Shown here: positions 15,975 through 24,307 of the stretch, one piece after another
Numbering within the stretch: position 1 is the first letter of the stretch
Layout of the letters: each line of letters opens with the position of its first letter
Assembly: GCA_016871775.1 (NCBI GenBank)
Contig: VHCI01000004.1
Span: 1 to 64,000, forward strand
Source: Verrucomicrobiota bacterium
Lineage (GTDB): Bacteria; Verrucomicrobiota; Verrucomicrobiia; Opitutales; Opitutaceae
Direction: 5' to 3'
DNA: 64,000 nt
Made by a program: the position numbers and the translations under genes
The notes under the pieces: generated by a model
The model's input: the letters and a program-made list of their open reading frames with translations, nothing else
What the model was told of the DNA's origin: nothing
The model's database searches: none

Positions 15975-18272
15975 ATGGAAGGCACCGGACTCATCCAAGA
16001 CCTGGCGATCGTGCTGCTCGCGGCGGGCGTGGCGGGGGCGCTTTGCCGGCGCTTCGGGTTGTCCGTCATCGTGGGTTACCTCGTAGCGGGGATGTTAGTC
16101 GGTCCATTCACCCCGCCTTTCTCGTTCGTGCAGGATGTGGAAAGGATCCGGACGCTCTCGCAGGTTGGCCTGGTCTTCCTGATGTTCGGGATTGGGCTGG
16201 GGCTCAGCCTGACCAAGCTGGGGCGGCTGGGGGCGCCGGCTCTGCTGGCGACGGGCGTGGGTGCGGTGCTGATGCTGGTGTTCACCAGGGCCTTGGGCGT
16301 GGCGCTGGGCTGGAGCGCGGCGCAAAGCCTCTATGTCTCGGCGATGCTGATGGTTTCGAGCTCGGCCGTGATCGCCAAGGTGATCGCGGAGCTGAACCTC
16401 GGGCACGAGCGACCGGCGCAGGTGGCGCTGGGGGTGACGTTGCTCGAAGACATCGTAGCCGTGGTGATGCTGACCCTGCTCGGGGCGCAGGCCGCGGGTG
16501 GCGCTGGCGGGGGGCAACTGGGGCCGGTGCTGGCCGGGATGGGGGCGTTCGTGACGCTGCTCGTGGGAGCGGGGCTGCTGATGGTGCCGCGGGTGTTGCG
16601 GCGGCTGGAGGCCCGGGCGGACCCGGAGCTGCAGACCATCGTGGTGGCGGGCCTGCTGTTTTTGCTGGCGGTGGTGGCGGCGCGAGCGGGGTATTCGCTG
16701 GCCCTGGGGGCGTTCCTGCTGGGGGCCATCGTGGCGGAACTGCCGCAGCGGGCGGGGGTGGAGCGGGCGTTCGCCGGGATGCGCGACCTCTTCAGCAGCG
16801 TGTTCTTTGTGTCCATCGGGATGATGCTGGACCCGCGCGAGCTGCTGCCGGTGCTGCCCGCGGCCTTGGGCCTGCTGGTCTTTGTGGTGGTGGCCCGGGC
16901 GACGGCGACGACCCTCGGTCTGGTCCTGTGCGGGACCCGCCCGCGGGATGCGCGGCGCGCGGGCCTGCTGCTGACGCCGCTGGGCGAGTTCACCTTCATC
17001 ATTGCCCAGCTGGGCGTCTCTGCCGCAGTGCTGCCGCCGCGCTTTTATCCCCTCGCGGTCGGCCTCGCCATCCTGACGGTGCTGGTGGTCCCGGCCCTGA
17101 ACCGCCGGGCCGAGGCCATCCTCGCGCTGCTAGGGCGGGTGGAGCCGCGTTGGATTGGTCGGGCCTTGGAGGCCTATCACGGCTGGCTGCAGGCGGTGCA
17201 GGCGCGGCCCCCGCGTTCGGTCGCGTGGCGGCTGGTGCGGGGGCGCCTGCCGCAGGTGGCGGCCGAGGCGCTGCTGGTCACCGGGGTAATGCTCTTCACG
17301 CCTCAGTTGCTGGAGCTGCTCCGGGCGCAGGCGCCGGCCTTTGGGTTGCCGGTGCGGACCGTGGAGCTGGCCTGCTGGGGCGCGGTCGGACTGGTCGCGT
17401 TGATTTTGCTGTTCGCCCTGTGGCGGAACCTGGCGGCGATCGCGCTGATCGTGGCGGAGTCGGTCGGGGATGGCGGCGGCCTGCCCACGGGGGTGGTGCA
17501 ACGGGTCCTGCGCGCGGTGCTGGCGCTCCTGCTCTTCGCGTGGGTGCAGGCGATCGCCCCGTTCGGCCCGCTGGGGGTGTGGGGTTGGCTGGTCGTGCTG
17601 GCTGGGGCGGTGGCGGTGGTCGCGTTCCTTTCCCGCAAGCTGATCTTCTGGCACAGCGAGTGGCGGGCGTCGGTGGATGCGGTGCTGACGGAGGATCCGC
17701 GGGCCGCGGCGGCCGCCCGCGCGGCCGAGCAGCGCGGACGCGATCTCGAGGCTTGGCAACTGAGTCTGGCGGAGGTCGTCGTGCCGGACGGCGCGGACTA
17801 CGCGGGCCGGACCCTCGCCCAGCTGGCGATCCCGGCGCGGCTGGGCTGCACCGTGCTGGAGATCGAGCGCAACGGGCACGTCGTCACCGCGCTGCGGCCG
17901 GACTTCCCAGTGTTTCCCGGAGACAAGCTGCTGCTTCTGGGGGCGCCGGCCCGGCTGGTCACCGCGCGGGGCGAACTGCAGCAGGCCCCCGCGGCGGCGC
18001 CGGCGGACGAGGAATTCCGGGGGTCCGTGCTGGAAACCTTCACTTTGCCCGCGGGTGGCTTTGAGGGGCGGACCTTGGCGGCGCTGCGGCTGGCCCAGCG
18101 GACGGGGGTGCGGGTGGTTGCCCGGGAGCGCCAGGGGGCGCGGGTGCTGGCGCCGGGCGGCGCGGAAACCCTCGTGGCAGGGGATTTGGTGCTGGTGGCG
18201 GGCACCCTTGCGGAGATCGGCGCGTTCCGGCGCTGGCTGGCCGCCGGTGGCTCCGCGGAGGCGTCTGCGTGA
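15975..18272 (+). CDS. KefB/YbaL-type cation:proton antiporter with tandem TrkA-C domains
   Basis: 765 residues from ATG 15975; the track ORF runs back through the antisense of a sulfatase. The first about 390 residues are a Na+/H+ exchanger domain with about 12 membrane segments, including FLMFGIGLGLSL, SSSAVIAKVIAEL and LLTPLGEFTFIIAQLG. A second membrane block follows (four more hydrophobic segments, about 430-560), then two copies of a TrkA-C/RCK_C-like domain (EVVVPDGADYAGRTLAQLAIP and TFTLPAGGFEGRTLAALRL). No nucleotide-binding TrkA-N domain is visible between them. Role: potassium or sodium export driven by proton entry, gated by a cytoplasmic ligand. Confidence 0.88.
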   Translation: MEGTGLIQDLAIVLLAAGVAGALCRRFGLSVIVGYLVAGMLVGPFTPPFSFVQDVERIRTLSQVGLVFLMFGIGLGLSLTKLGRLGAPALLATGVGAVLMLVFTRALGVALGWSAAQSLYVSAMLMVSSSAVIAKVIAELNLGHERPAQVALGVTLLEDIVAVVMLTLLGAQAAGGAGGGQLGPVLAGMGAFVTLLVGAGLLMVPRVLRRLEARADPELQTIVVAGLLFLLAVVAARAGYSLALGAFLLGAIVAELPQRAGVERAFAGMRDLFSSVFFVSIGMMLDPRELLPVLPAALGLLVFVVVARATATTLGLVLCGTRPRDARRAGLLLTPLGEFTFIIAQLGVSAAVLPPRFYPLAVGLAILTVLVVPALNRRAEAILALLGRVEPRWIGRALEAYHGWLQAVQARPPRSVAWRLVRGRLPQVAAEALLVTGVMLFTPQLLELLRAQAPAFGLPVRTVELACWGAVGLVALILLFALWRNLAAIALIVAESVGDGGGLPTGVVQRVLRAVLALLLFAWVQAIAPFGPLGVWGWLVVLAGAVAVVAFLSRKLIFWHSEWRASVDAVLTEDPRAAAAARAAEQRGRDLEAWQLSLAEVVVPDGADYAGRTLAQLAIPARLGCTVLEIERNGHVVTALRPDFPVFPGDKLLLLGAPARLVTARGELQQAPAAAPADEEFRGSVLETFTLPAGGFEGRTLAALRLAQRTGVRVVARERQGARVLAPGGAETLVAGDLVLVAGTLAEIGAFRRWLAAGGSAEASA

Positions 18273-18466
18273 AGGGCTTCGCGGACGAAGCGCGCCTCCG
18301 GGCCTGCGGCCGCAAGCGGCGCTACCGCAGCCAGGGCGACGCGCTGGACGCGGCCCTGCTGGCAGGAGTGGAGCGGGAGCGGTCCGCGTACCGCTGTGCG
18401 TACTGCGGCCAGTGGCACCTCACGACCCGCGAACGGGCTGAAGCGCCGCGGCGCGGCTTGCGTTAG
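18269..18466 (+). CDS. Small basic Cys/His (zinc-knuckle-like) protein
   Basis: 65 residues from a GTG that overlaps the antiporter stop by four bases (GTGA), a sign of coupled translation. YRCAYCGQWHLTT holds a C-x2-C-x3-H cluster (about 43-50) and a further Cys sits near residue 13, so it may bind zinc; the N-terminal half is arginine-rich. Short proteins with an RCxYCGxWHLT ending occur across bacteria without a known function. The coupling to the antiporter could mean co-regulation or only compact gene packing. Confidence 0.65.
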   Translation: MKGFADEARLRACGRKRRYRSQGDALDAALLAGVERERSAYRCAYCGQWHLTTRERAEAPRRGLR

Positions 18467-18513
18467 TCAACGAAAGGCTTGCGTCGCGCGTGGCCGGGCC
18501 CTGTTTCGAAGGG

Positions 18514-18879
18514 ATGTCGAGCCCCGTAGCCCTTGGAAGCCGCCCCGCGGATGCCGCGGGCGACGGCGTCTCGGTGTCCCGCCAAGCCCCGGCGGAGGGC
18601 TGGTTGCGGCAGGTGCGTCTGGCCCGCGGGGTTACGCAGCAGGCTTTGGCTGACGCCTTGGGCTGCAAGCGTCAGGCGTGTGCTCAGCTGGAGCGTTCGG
18701 AGGCCCGGGGGGCGATTTCACTTTATTCCCTGCGCAAGGCGGCCGCGGCGATGGACTGCGAGCTGGTCTACGCGCTCGTCCCGCGGGGGGCGGCCCAGGC
18801 AGTGAACGCAACCGCGAAGGAACCTGAGGCGGAGCGGCCGTGGGTGGCCGGCGAGGACTTGCCGACGAATCTGCTCTGA
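18514..18879 (+). CDS. XRE-family DNA-binding protein, mobile mystery protein A type
   Basis: 121 residues from ATG 18514 (gaaggg just upstream; a GTG at 18490 is an alternative). The core GWLRQVRLARGVTQQALAD and CKRQACAQLERSEARGAISL forms an XRE helix-turn-helix at about 29-62, followed by SLRKAAAAMDCELVYALVP. This combination, especially the CELVYALVP ending, matches the mobile mystery protein A family, which is normally encoded beside a Fic-domain partner (protein B). No such partner is present on either side: a cyclophilin lies downstream on the opposite strand. So it looks like an orphan. Family assignment from memory of the motif only. Confidence 0.65.
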   Translation: MSSPVALGSRPADAAGDGVSVSRQAPAEGWLRQVRLARGVTQQALADALGCKRQACAQLERSEARGAISLYSLRKAAAAMDCELVYALVPRGAAQAVNATAKEPEAERPWVAGEDLPTNLL

Positions 18880-18908
18880 GCTGGCGCCGGAGGCGGGCGC
18901 GGGCGCCG

Positions 18909-19535
18909 TCAGGGCTTGATGAGGATGCGCCGGATCACTGGCGGCTGGCGGGGCACGCTGGAGCTGCCATCGGGGCCGGGCATCGTCGGGAGCTCGGCCA
19001 AGGCGTCGACGACCTCGAAGCCCCGGATAACCTTGGCAAAGATCACGTAGGACGGCGGCAGCCGGTAGTCCTGGTGCATAATGAAGAACTGGCTCGTGTT
19101 GGTATTCGGTCCGCGGTTGGCCATCGCGACAATGCCGCGGCGGTAGCCGGCGCGGTAGAGCGACGAGGTGGGTTCGAGCTCGTCGGCGAAGGTGCCACCC
19201 CAGGCGCTCTGGCCCCCGCGGCCGTCGCCGAGCGGGTCGCCGCCCTGGAGCATAAAGCCGCGGATGATGCGGTGAAAGGTGAGGCCGTCGTAGTAGCCGT
19301 GTTCGGCGAGGAGGCGGAAATTTTCCACCGCGCGCGGGGCGGCCTCGGGGAACAGTTCCAGCTCGATCTCGCCCTTTTCCAACTGAAGCACGGCGTGGCG
19401 GCCCCCGGAGCTCTGGGCCCCGGCTGGCACCTTGGGGTTACCTTTTGCCGGCGGCGCGGACGGTGTGCCGGCCTCGGGCTGGCAGGCGGTGAGCAGCAGG
19501 GCGGCGACCAGCGGGAAGAGGGGACGGAACGTCAT
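18909..19535 (-). CDS. Lipoprotein peptidylprolyl isomerase (cyclophilin type)
   Basis: 208 residues. The N-terminus LVAALLLTACQPE is a lipobox, so the mature protein is a lipid-anchored periplasmic protein. A proline/glycine-rich linker leads to a cyclophilin domain with ENFRLLAEHGYYDGLTFHR, GFMLQGGDPLGDG, GIVAMANRGPNTNTSQFFI and VIFAKVIRGFEVVD; the catalytic Arg in FHRI and the GGDP motif are intact. It catalyses prolyl cis-trans isomerisation during folding of envelope proteins. It is the last gene of a minus-strand run that starts with an ABC transporter, 31 bases after the AsmA-like gene. Confidence 0.9.
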   Translation of the reverse strand: MTFRPLFPLVAALLLTACQPEAGTPSAPPAKGNPKVPAGAQSSGGRHAVLQLEKGEIELELFPEAAPRAVENFRLLAEHGYYDGLTFHRIIRGFMLQGGDPLGDGRGGQSAWGGTFADELEPTSSLYRAGYRRGIVAMANRGPNTNTSQFFIMHQDYRLPPSYVIFAKVIRGFEVVDALAELPTMPGPDGSSSVPRQPPVIRRILIKP

Positions 19536-19566
19536 CCCTCCCTATCTCGGCTGGCGCGTGGGCAAG

Positions 19567-22341
19567 TCAAGGCGCGGTCGGCGGGACCGCGGGCGTCAAG
19601 CTGGCGGGAGGGACCGCGGGCGGTTGGGAAGGGGCGGCCTCGTTCTCGCCGGAGAGGGTGCGCAGGAAGTTGGGGGGCCCCATCAGGAACTCCCAGCGCG
19701 GCCGCTCGAGCGTGCCGGTGAGCCGCACCTCCAGGGCGTTGGACAGCGGGGTGAGCACCGCGCCGACCACGGTCTTAAGGACATTTTCGCTTTCTCGGAA
19801 CGGGAAGACCTTGGCATTGAAGCGCAGCTCGCGCCGGTCGAGGGCAAATTCCCCAGCGGCGTCGATCGCGGAGTTGGCGCCGCGGAGTTCCACCTGGGGG
19901 AAAATCAGCCGCGGCCCCTCCAGGCGAAGGTTGGCCCGGGCCTCGGTGAAGCGCAGTGAGGTGAAGGTGAACAGCTCCGAGAGCAGGCCCAGCATCGGTA
20001 CCTCGCCCAGTTCCGGGCCCTGGAGCGTCGCGTTGCCGTCCCCACGGAAGGAAAATGGGGCCGCGTAGTCGCCCTCCGCGGAGGCCGAGAGGTTGAAACG
20101 CAGGTTGGCCCGCTCCCGCACGAAACGGTCCGGGGGCGCCGGGGGCTCCCCCCGTCGCGTCGCGAGGAACGCTTGGAGGGTGGTCGCTGCGGGCCCAAGG
20201 CTTGCGTCCACCAACGAGGCGTTAAATCCGACCCGCCGCGCGGCGCCGGTGCCCCAGACACGGGCGTTGCCAGAAACGCGGCCCTCCGCGTAGCGCGCGG
20301 AGAACGGGTCGACGTTCACCTCCGGACCCGCGACCCGGGCCTTAAAGGCGACCTCCTGCAGCGGGAAACCGTGGAAACGGAAGACGCCTGCTACCCGGCC
20401 CTCAATTTCGAGGCGGTTGATCGCCCCCGCGGGCGCGGCCGGGCCGTGCAGGCGCCCGCGCAGGCCGAGTTCGGGCGACGCCTCGGCCGCATAGGCGTCG
20501 AGGAGGGAGTTGAGCGGGGAGCCAAGCAGTTGCCGCACGGACGCGAGGCCGAGGCTTGATCGCAGGTCAAGGTCGAGGTGGCGCCAGCCTACGCCAGGCC
20601 CGACCACTTGGGTGAAGGTGCCGCGCGCCGCTCCGCTTGGGTCCGCGAGGCGGAATTCCAGCCCGTCGATCCAGCCAGGGCGGATAAACAAGCGGGTTCG
20701 GACCTCCTCGACTGGCGCGCCGCGCAGCTTGATGCGGTCCGCCTGGGCGCCGACGAAGACTGCGGCCCGGTGTCCTTGGCGCCACACGCCCTGCACGTCG
20801 ACGCTGGCTGTCGGCGGGGCGTCCGGGAATTCCAGCTGGGTGAAGAACGCCGGCCACCACGGGCCGAACCAGCGGCCGATGGCGAGCGGGCGGAGCCCTC
20901 CGTCGAGGAGAAAACGGAAGGCGTGCGTGCGCAGGTCGTGCTCGTAGGTGCCGCGGGCGTGGTTCTCGCCGATCCGTGCGAAGGCCTCCGGCGAGTAGAA
21001 GCGCCCGGGCTCCAGCGCGACTACCGCGCGCCCGTCTTCCATCGTCACACCGAAGGAGTTCATCCGCGGAATGCGCACCCGCGCATCGAGCCGCGCAAAG
21101 GTCCAGTCCGGGCCGAAGGCCGCCGTCCCCGTCTCCACGGTCAGGGCCTCGTAGGAGTAGAAACGGGAGACGTCCATGCCCAGCCGTCGGCTGATAACGT
21201 CGAGGAGGCCGGGAGACAGTTCCCCGCCAAAGGAGACGCGCCCGCTCCGCCGGCCCCAGTCGATCTCCGCGGCTAGCTGCAGCGGCAAGTCGAGCAGCCG
21301 GAGCCCCGCCTCCGCGGTGACCGTGGTCCCCGCGCCCCGGCGCACGCGGGCTGTCACTGCCCGGAGCGCACCGTCCGCGGTCTCGACTCTGGCGGCTGTG
21401 ACTTCCGCCGCCGCGGGCCAGCCGCCGTCGGGGGCATCGAGGCGAAGCGGGGTCAGGGTGACCTCCAAGTGCTGGAAACGGGCGAGATTCTCGACTTGGA
21501 GCGTGCCGGCGGAGACCTGCAAATCTGACACCACCGGTTCCGGTCCAAGCTGGACGGCTCCGGAGAGCGAGACCGCGCGCGCTTCGCCGGCCGCGGGTGG
21601 CGGGAGAGGGATGCGGGTGCCGGTGAGATGAAAATCGAGTTGATGGCGGCCGGATTCGGCAGGGATGATTTCGAAACGCACCCGTAGGTCCTCCGCCTCG
21701 GCGAAGTGGCGGCCGGCGGCGAGGACGGCGCGGGCGACGGAGGGGAACTGGCGGGCGACCTCCGCGGCGAGCGGGGGGGCGGAGGGGTCCGGGCGCGGCA
21801 GCGCGAGTATTCCTTCCGCCTGCACAAAGACGCCCTGCACCCGAGCGTCGAAATGATCGAGGCAGAGACGGCCGTTCTCGAGCCGTAGCACGGCCTCGAT
21901 CCCGGCGGCGAGCGCTTCGGAGCGCCCGGAGGGCGTCAGTTGGGGCGGGGCTAGCACGGCGACGTCCTGGAGCTGCAGTTCTCGCAGGAGGACCTCTCCG
22001 CGGAGGGCCGCGGTGGGGTCGAGGACCGCGTAGACCCCGCGGGCCTCCAGGATGGGCGTAGCGAACGCGGGTAGGAAGAGCCGCACGTCCCGCGCGTAGA
22101 CGCGCCCGGCGGGATCGAACGAAGTTGCGCCGGCGGAGGCGAGAAAACCCTGCCGGGCGAGCTCGGCCTCAAGCCGCCGCAGCAGCGGGGCGGGCACCGT
22201 CAGCTCGCGGCTGGTGGCAATCCAGGCCTGCAGGGCGAGCAGCAGCAGCAACCCGAGCCACAGCGTCCAGACCCCGAACGCCCAGCCCGCCCGCGCGACA
22301 CGCGCGGCGGCGGCGCGGCTGACCTCAAATAAAGGCGGCAT
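19567..22341 (-). CDS. AsmA-like inner-membrane/periplasmic protein
   Basis: 924 residues from ATG 22341. One N-terminal membrane segment (TLWLGLLLLLALQAWIA) anchors a very long, beta-rich periplasmic part. The C-terminal 200 residues (GDGNATLQGPELGEVPMLGLLSELF, FPQVELRGANSAIDAAGEFAL, VVGAVLTPLSNALEVRLTGTL) match the AsmA-like C-terminal domain shared with YhdP and TamB-type bridge proteins, implicated in phospholipid transport to or homeostasis of the outer membrane. The tail is proline-rich. It begins 11 bases after the DUF4340 stop in a tight operon with an ABC exporter, which suggests a joint envelope role. The role is inference from the family. Confidence 0.8.
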   Translation of the reverse strand: MPPLFEVSRAAAARVARAGWAFGVWTLWLGLLLLLALQAWIATSRELTVPAPLLRRLEAELARQGFLASAGATSFDPAGRVYARDVRLFLPAFATPILEARGVYAVLDPTAALRGEVLLRELQLQDVAVLAPPQLTPSGRSEALAAGIEAVLRLENGRLCLDHFDARVQGVFVQAEGILALPRPDPSAPPLAAEVARQFPSVARAVLAAGRHFAEAEDLRVRFEIIPAESGRHQLDFHLTGTRIPLPPPAAGEARAVSLSGAVQLGPEPVVSDLQVSAGTLQVENLARFQHLEVTLTPLRLDAPDGGWPAAAEVTAARVETADGALRAVTARVRRGAGTTVTAEAGLRLLDLPLQLAAEIDWGRRSGRVSFGGELSPGLLDVISRRLGMDVSRFYSYEALTVETGTAAFGPDWTFARLDARVRIPRMNSFGVTMEDGRAVVALEPGRFYSPEAFARIGENHARGTYEHDLRTHAFRFLLDGGLRPLAIGRWFGPWWPAFFTQLEFPDAPPTASVDVQGVWRQGHRAAVFVGAQADRIKLRGAPVEEVRTRLFIRPGWIDGLEFRLADPSGAARGTFTQVVGPGVGWRHLDLDLRSSLGLASVRQLLGSPLNSLLDAYAAEASPELGLRGRLHGPAAPAGAINRLEIEGRVAGVFRFHGFPLQEVAFKARVAGPEVNVDPFSARYAEGRVSGNARVWGTGAARRVGFNASLVDASLGPAATTLQAFLATRRGEPPAPPDRFVRERANLRFNLSASAEGDYAAPFSFRGDGNATLQGPELGEVPMLGLLSELFTFTSLRFTEARANLRLEGPRLIFPQVELRGANSAIDAAGEFALDRRELRFNAKVFPFRESENVLKTVVGAVLTPLSNALEVRLTGTLERPRWEFLMGPPNFLRTLSGENEAAPSQPPAVPPASLTPAVPPTAP

Positions 22342-22352
22342 CGGCCCGGGGT

Positions 22353-24302
22353 TCAGCGTGGCGGGGCGGGACGCGGGCCCGGGTCCCGCGGACCGTAAGT
22401 CAGAGCCCAGAGCGCGTCGATGACGGGCTGGGGCAGGGAGAACACGGTGTCCAATTCCCGGCTGCCGGCATATTGCAGGCTGCCACCGAGCCGGTCGGTG
22501 AGCAGGAGGCTGAAGGTGGTCGCGGTGGGGGTCAGGCCGCCTCCCGCCCCGGCGATCACGGCCTCGAGGCGGTAGCGCCACGGGCGTTCCTCGCCCCCGA
22601 CGACCACCTGAGGAGTGAAGCCGCCCGGCAGGAATTCGCGGGCTGCGGGCGCCCGCAGCGCCGCCAGCAGGCCCGCGAGTGCCGCGGGATCCTTGGGCGG
22701 GGGCGTGGCCTGGCCGGCCGCGTCGAGCGCCGTCGCGAACACCTCCCGGCCGCCTTCCGCCTCGTTGAGTTGTACGGAAGTGATGCGCGCCGTTTCGGCG
22801 AGCGGGGGAGCCACCGCCCGGTCCCGCCAAGCGTGGGTAACCACGGGCAGTTCCTCCAGCACAGCGCGGTCGATCTGATAGATGGAGTTGCCCGGATCCG
22901 TAGCCGTGCCCACGCGCGCATAAAGCTGGCGCGGCGCATCAGTGCCCAGCCGCAGCACGAGGGGCGGGACGCCGCCGCCGCGACTCAGGACGATCTCACG
23001 CAGCGGGCGGTTGAAACCCCACTCCTCGAGGTCCGCGCTCGTTGGCGCGTCACTCTTGAAACGTTGCACGCTGAGCGCGGCCAGCTGCTCCAGCAGCCGT
23101 TGCACGCGACCCGCGTCGGCGGGCAGGGCGCGGGTGTCGCCGGTGGCCGCGGACAACTGCCACGCGCGGGCGGCGGGGCCCTCGCCCAAACGGCGCAACT
23201 CCACGGGACTAGGCCCGGGCTGCAAGGGGGAGGACAGGGTCACCGCGGTGACCGCGGCCGGATCGAGGTCGTCGAGCACGCGTTTCTCTCGGAGGCTCTC
23301 CTGCGCCGCGCGGAGCGTCTCCAGCAGCGCTGGCGGAACCACGGTAGTGAAGAGGGTGGGCCGGCCCTCGAGCTGGGCGAGGAACTCTATCCCGGGGGTC
23401 AAGCCGGATTCCGGGGGCGCGGGGTTGGCGACTGGCTCGCCGAGGTAGAGCACTTCCAGCCGGCCGTTGCCCTCAAGGGCGAGGCGCAGGCTGGGTGCGG
23501 CAGAGGGCGTCGGGCCCGCGGAGCTGACGGGGAAGGAACGGGCGCGTAGCGCATTCAGGTCGTTCACCAGCAGTTCGATCGCTTGGCGGCTCGCGCGGGC
23601 GGAGATTGGCGCGTCGAACGTCCAGCGGGTGCCTTCGCGGCGCAGGCGCACGCGGACCCCGGCCGCGCCCACCTCGGCGGAGCGAGGCACAAGCTGGAGG
23701 CCGAGTGAGCGCGCCTCGAACACCCGCACGCCGAAAAGGGTGTCGTCCCGCAGCTGTGCCAGCGGCGGGGAGAGCAGGTCTGCGAGCGTGCGGTTGACGA
23801 CGTGAATGCGGGTGCCGTCGGGAGAAAGCACGTAGAGGCGGCGGCCGTCGGGTGTGCTGTCGCCGAGGCGGAGGACGGTCTGCCGTGCGGGGGCGCCGGG
23901 GGCCGGGTCGCCGCTAGTGAAGGTCGCGGTGAGGCGCGGCGGGGAAAGGCCGAAGTCGGCGGGCGTCTGCTGATTCCGGGCGAGGTCGGCGACCGCGAAG
24001 CTAGTTTCGTGCTCGAGCAACTGCAGGCCTTGGAGCAGGCCGGTGACGGCGTGGGGGTTCGCGGGCCAGCGCTCGAGGGGTCGGGTAAGAAACCACGCGT
24101 CGCGCTCGCGGACAAGGCGGTAACCGGTGCCGCCCGGTCCCTGTACCTCGAGCGTGGTGATGCGGGCGGCCTCAGGCCCGAGGACGCGGCGGCGGGCCTC
24201 GCGGGAGGTGGCCTCTGTGCGCCACGCGCGTTCGAAATGGAAGATGTACGCGAAGAGGGCGACGTTGAGGAGCACCAGGACAAGCGTGACTTTCGTGCGC
24301 AT
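22353..24302 (-). CDS. DUF4340 domain protein, membrane-anchored
   Basis: 649 residues from ATG 24302. A single N-terminal membrane segment (VTLVLVLLNVALFAYIFHF) is followed by repeated DUF4340-type modules: ITTLEVQGPGGTGYRLVRERDAWFLTRPL early, and a second similar block near the middle (AVTAVTLSSPLQPGPSPVELRR). DUF4340 proteins are commonly encoded directly after GldG-like genes in ABC-2 transporter operons, as here (5-base gap). They probably form the periplasmic part of that complex. No enzymatic motif is visible. The function in this phylum is unknown. Confidence 0.82.
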   Translation of the reverse strand: MRTKVTLVLVLLNVALFAYIFHFERAWRTEATSREARRRVLGPEAARITTLEVQGPGGTGYRLVRERDAWFLTRPLERWPANPHAVTGLLQGLQLLEHETSFAVADLARNQQTPADFGLSPPRLTATFTSGDPAPGAPARQTVLRLGDSTPDGRRLYVLSPDGTRIHVVNRTLADLLSPPLAQLRDDTLFGVRVFEARSLGLQLVPRSAEVGAAGVRVRLRREGTRWTFDAPISARASRQAIELLVNDLNALRARSFPVSSAGPTPSAAPSLRLALEGNGRLEVLYLGEPVANPAPPESGLTPGIEFLAQLEGRPTLFTTVVPPALLETLRAAQESLREKRVLDDLDPAAVTAVTLSSPLQPGPSPVELRRLGEGPAARAWQLSAATGDTRALPADAGRVQRLLEQLAALSVQRFKSDAPTSADLEEWGFNRPLREIVLSRGGGVPPLVLRLGTDAPRQLYARVGTATDPGNSIYQIDRAVLEELPVVTHAWRDRAVAPPLAETARITSVQLNEAEGGREVFATALDAAGQATPPPKDPAALAGLLAALRAPAAREFLPGGFTPQVVVGGEERPWRYRLEAVIAGAGGGLTPTATTFSLLLTDRLGGSLQYAGSRELDTVFSLPQPVIDALWALTYGPRDPGPRPAPPR

Positions 24303-24307
24303 GGGCG

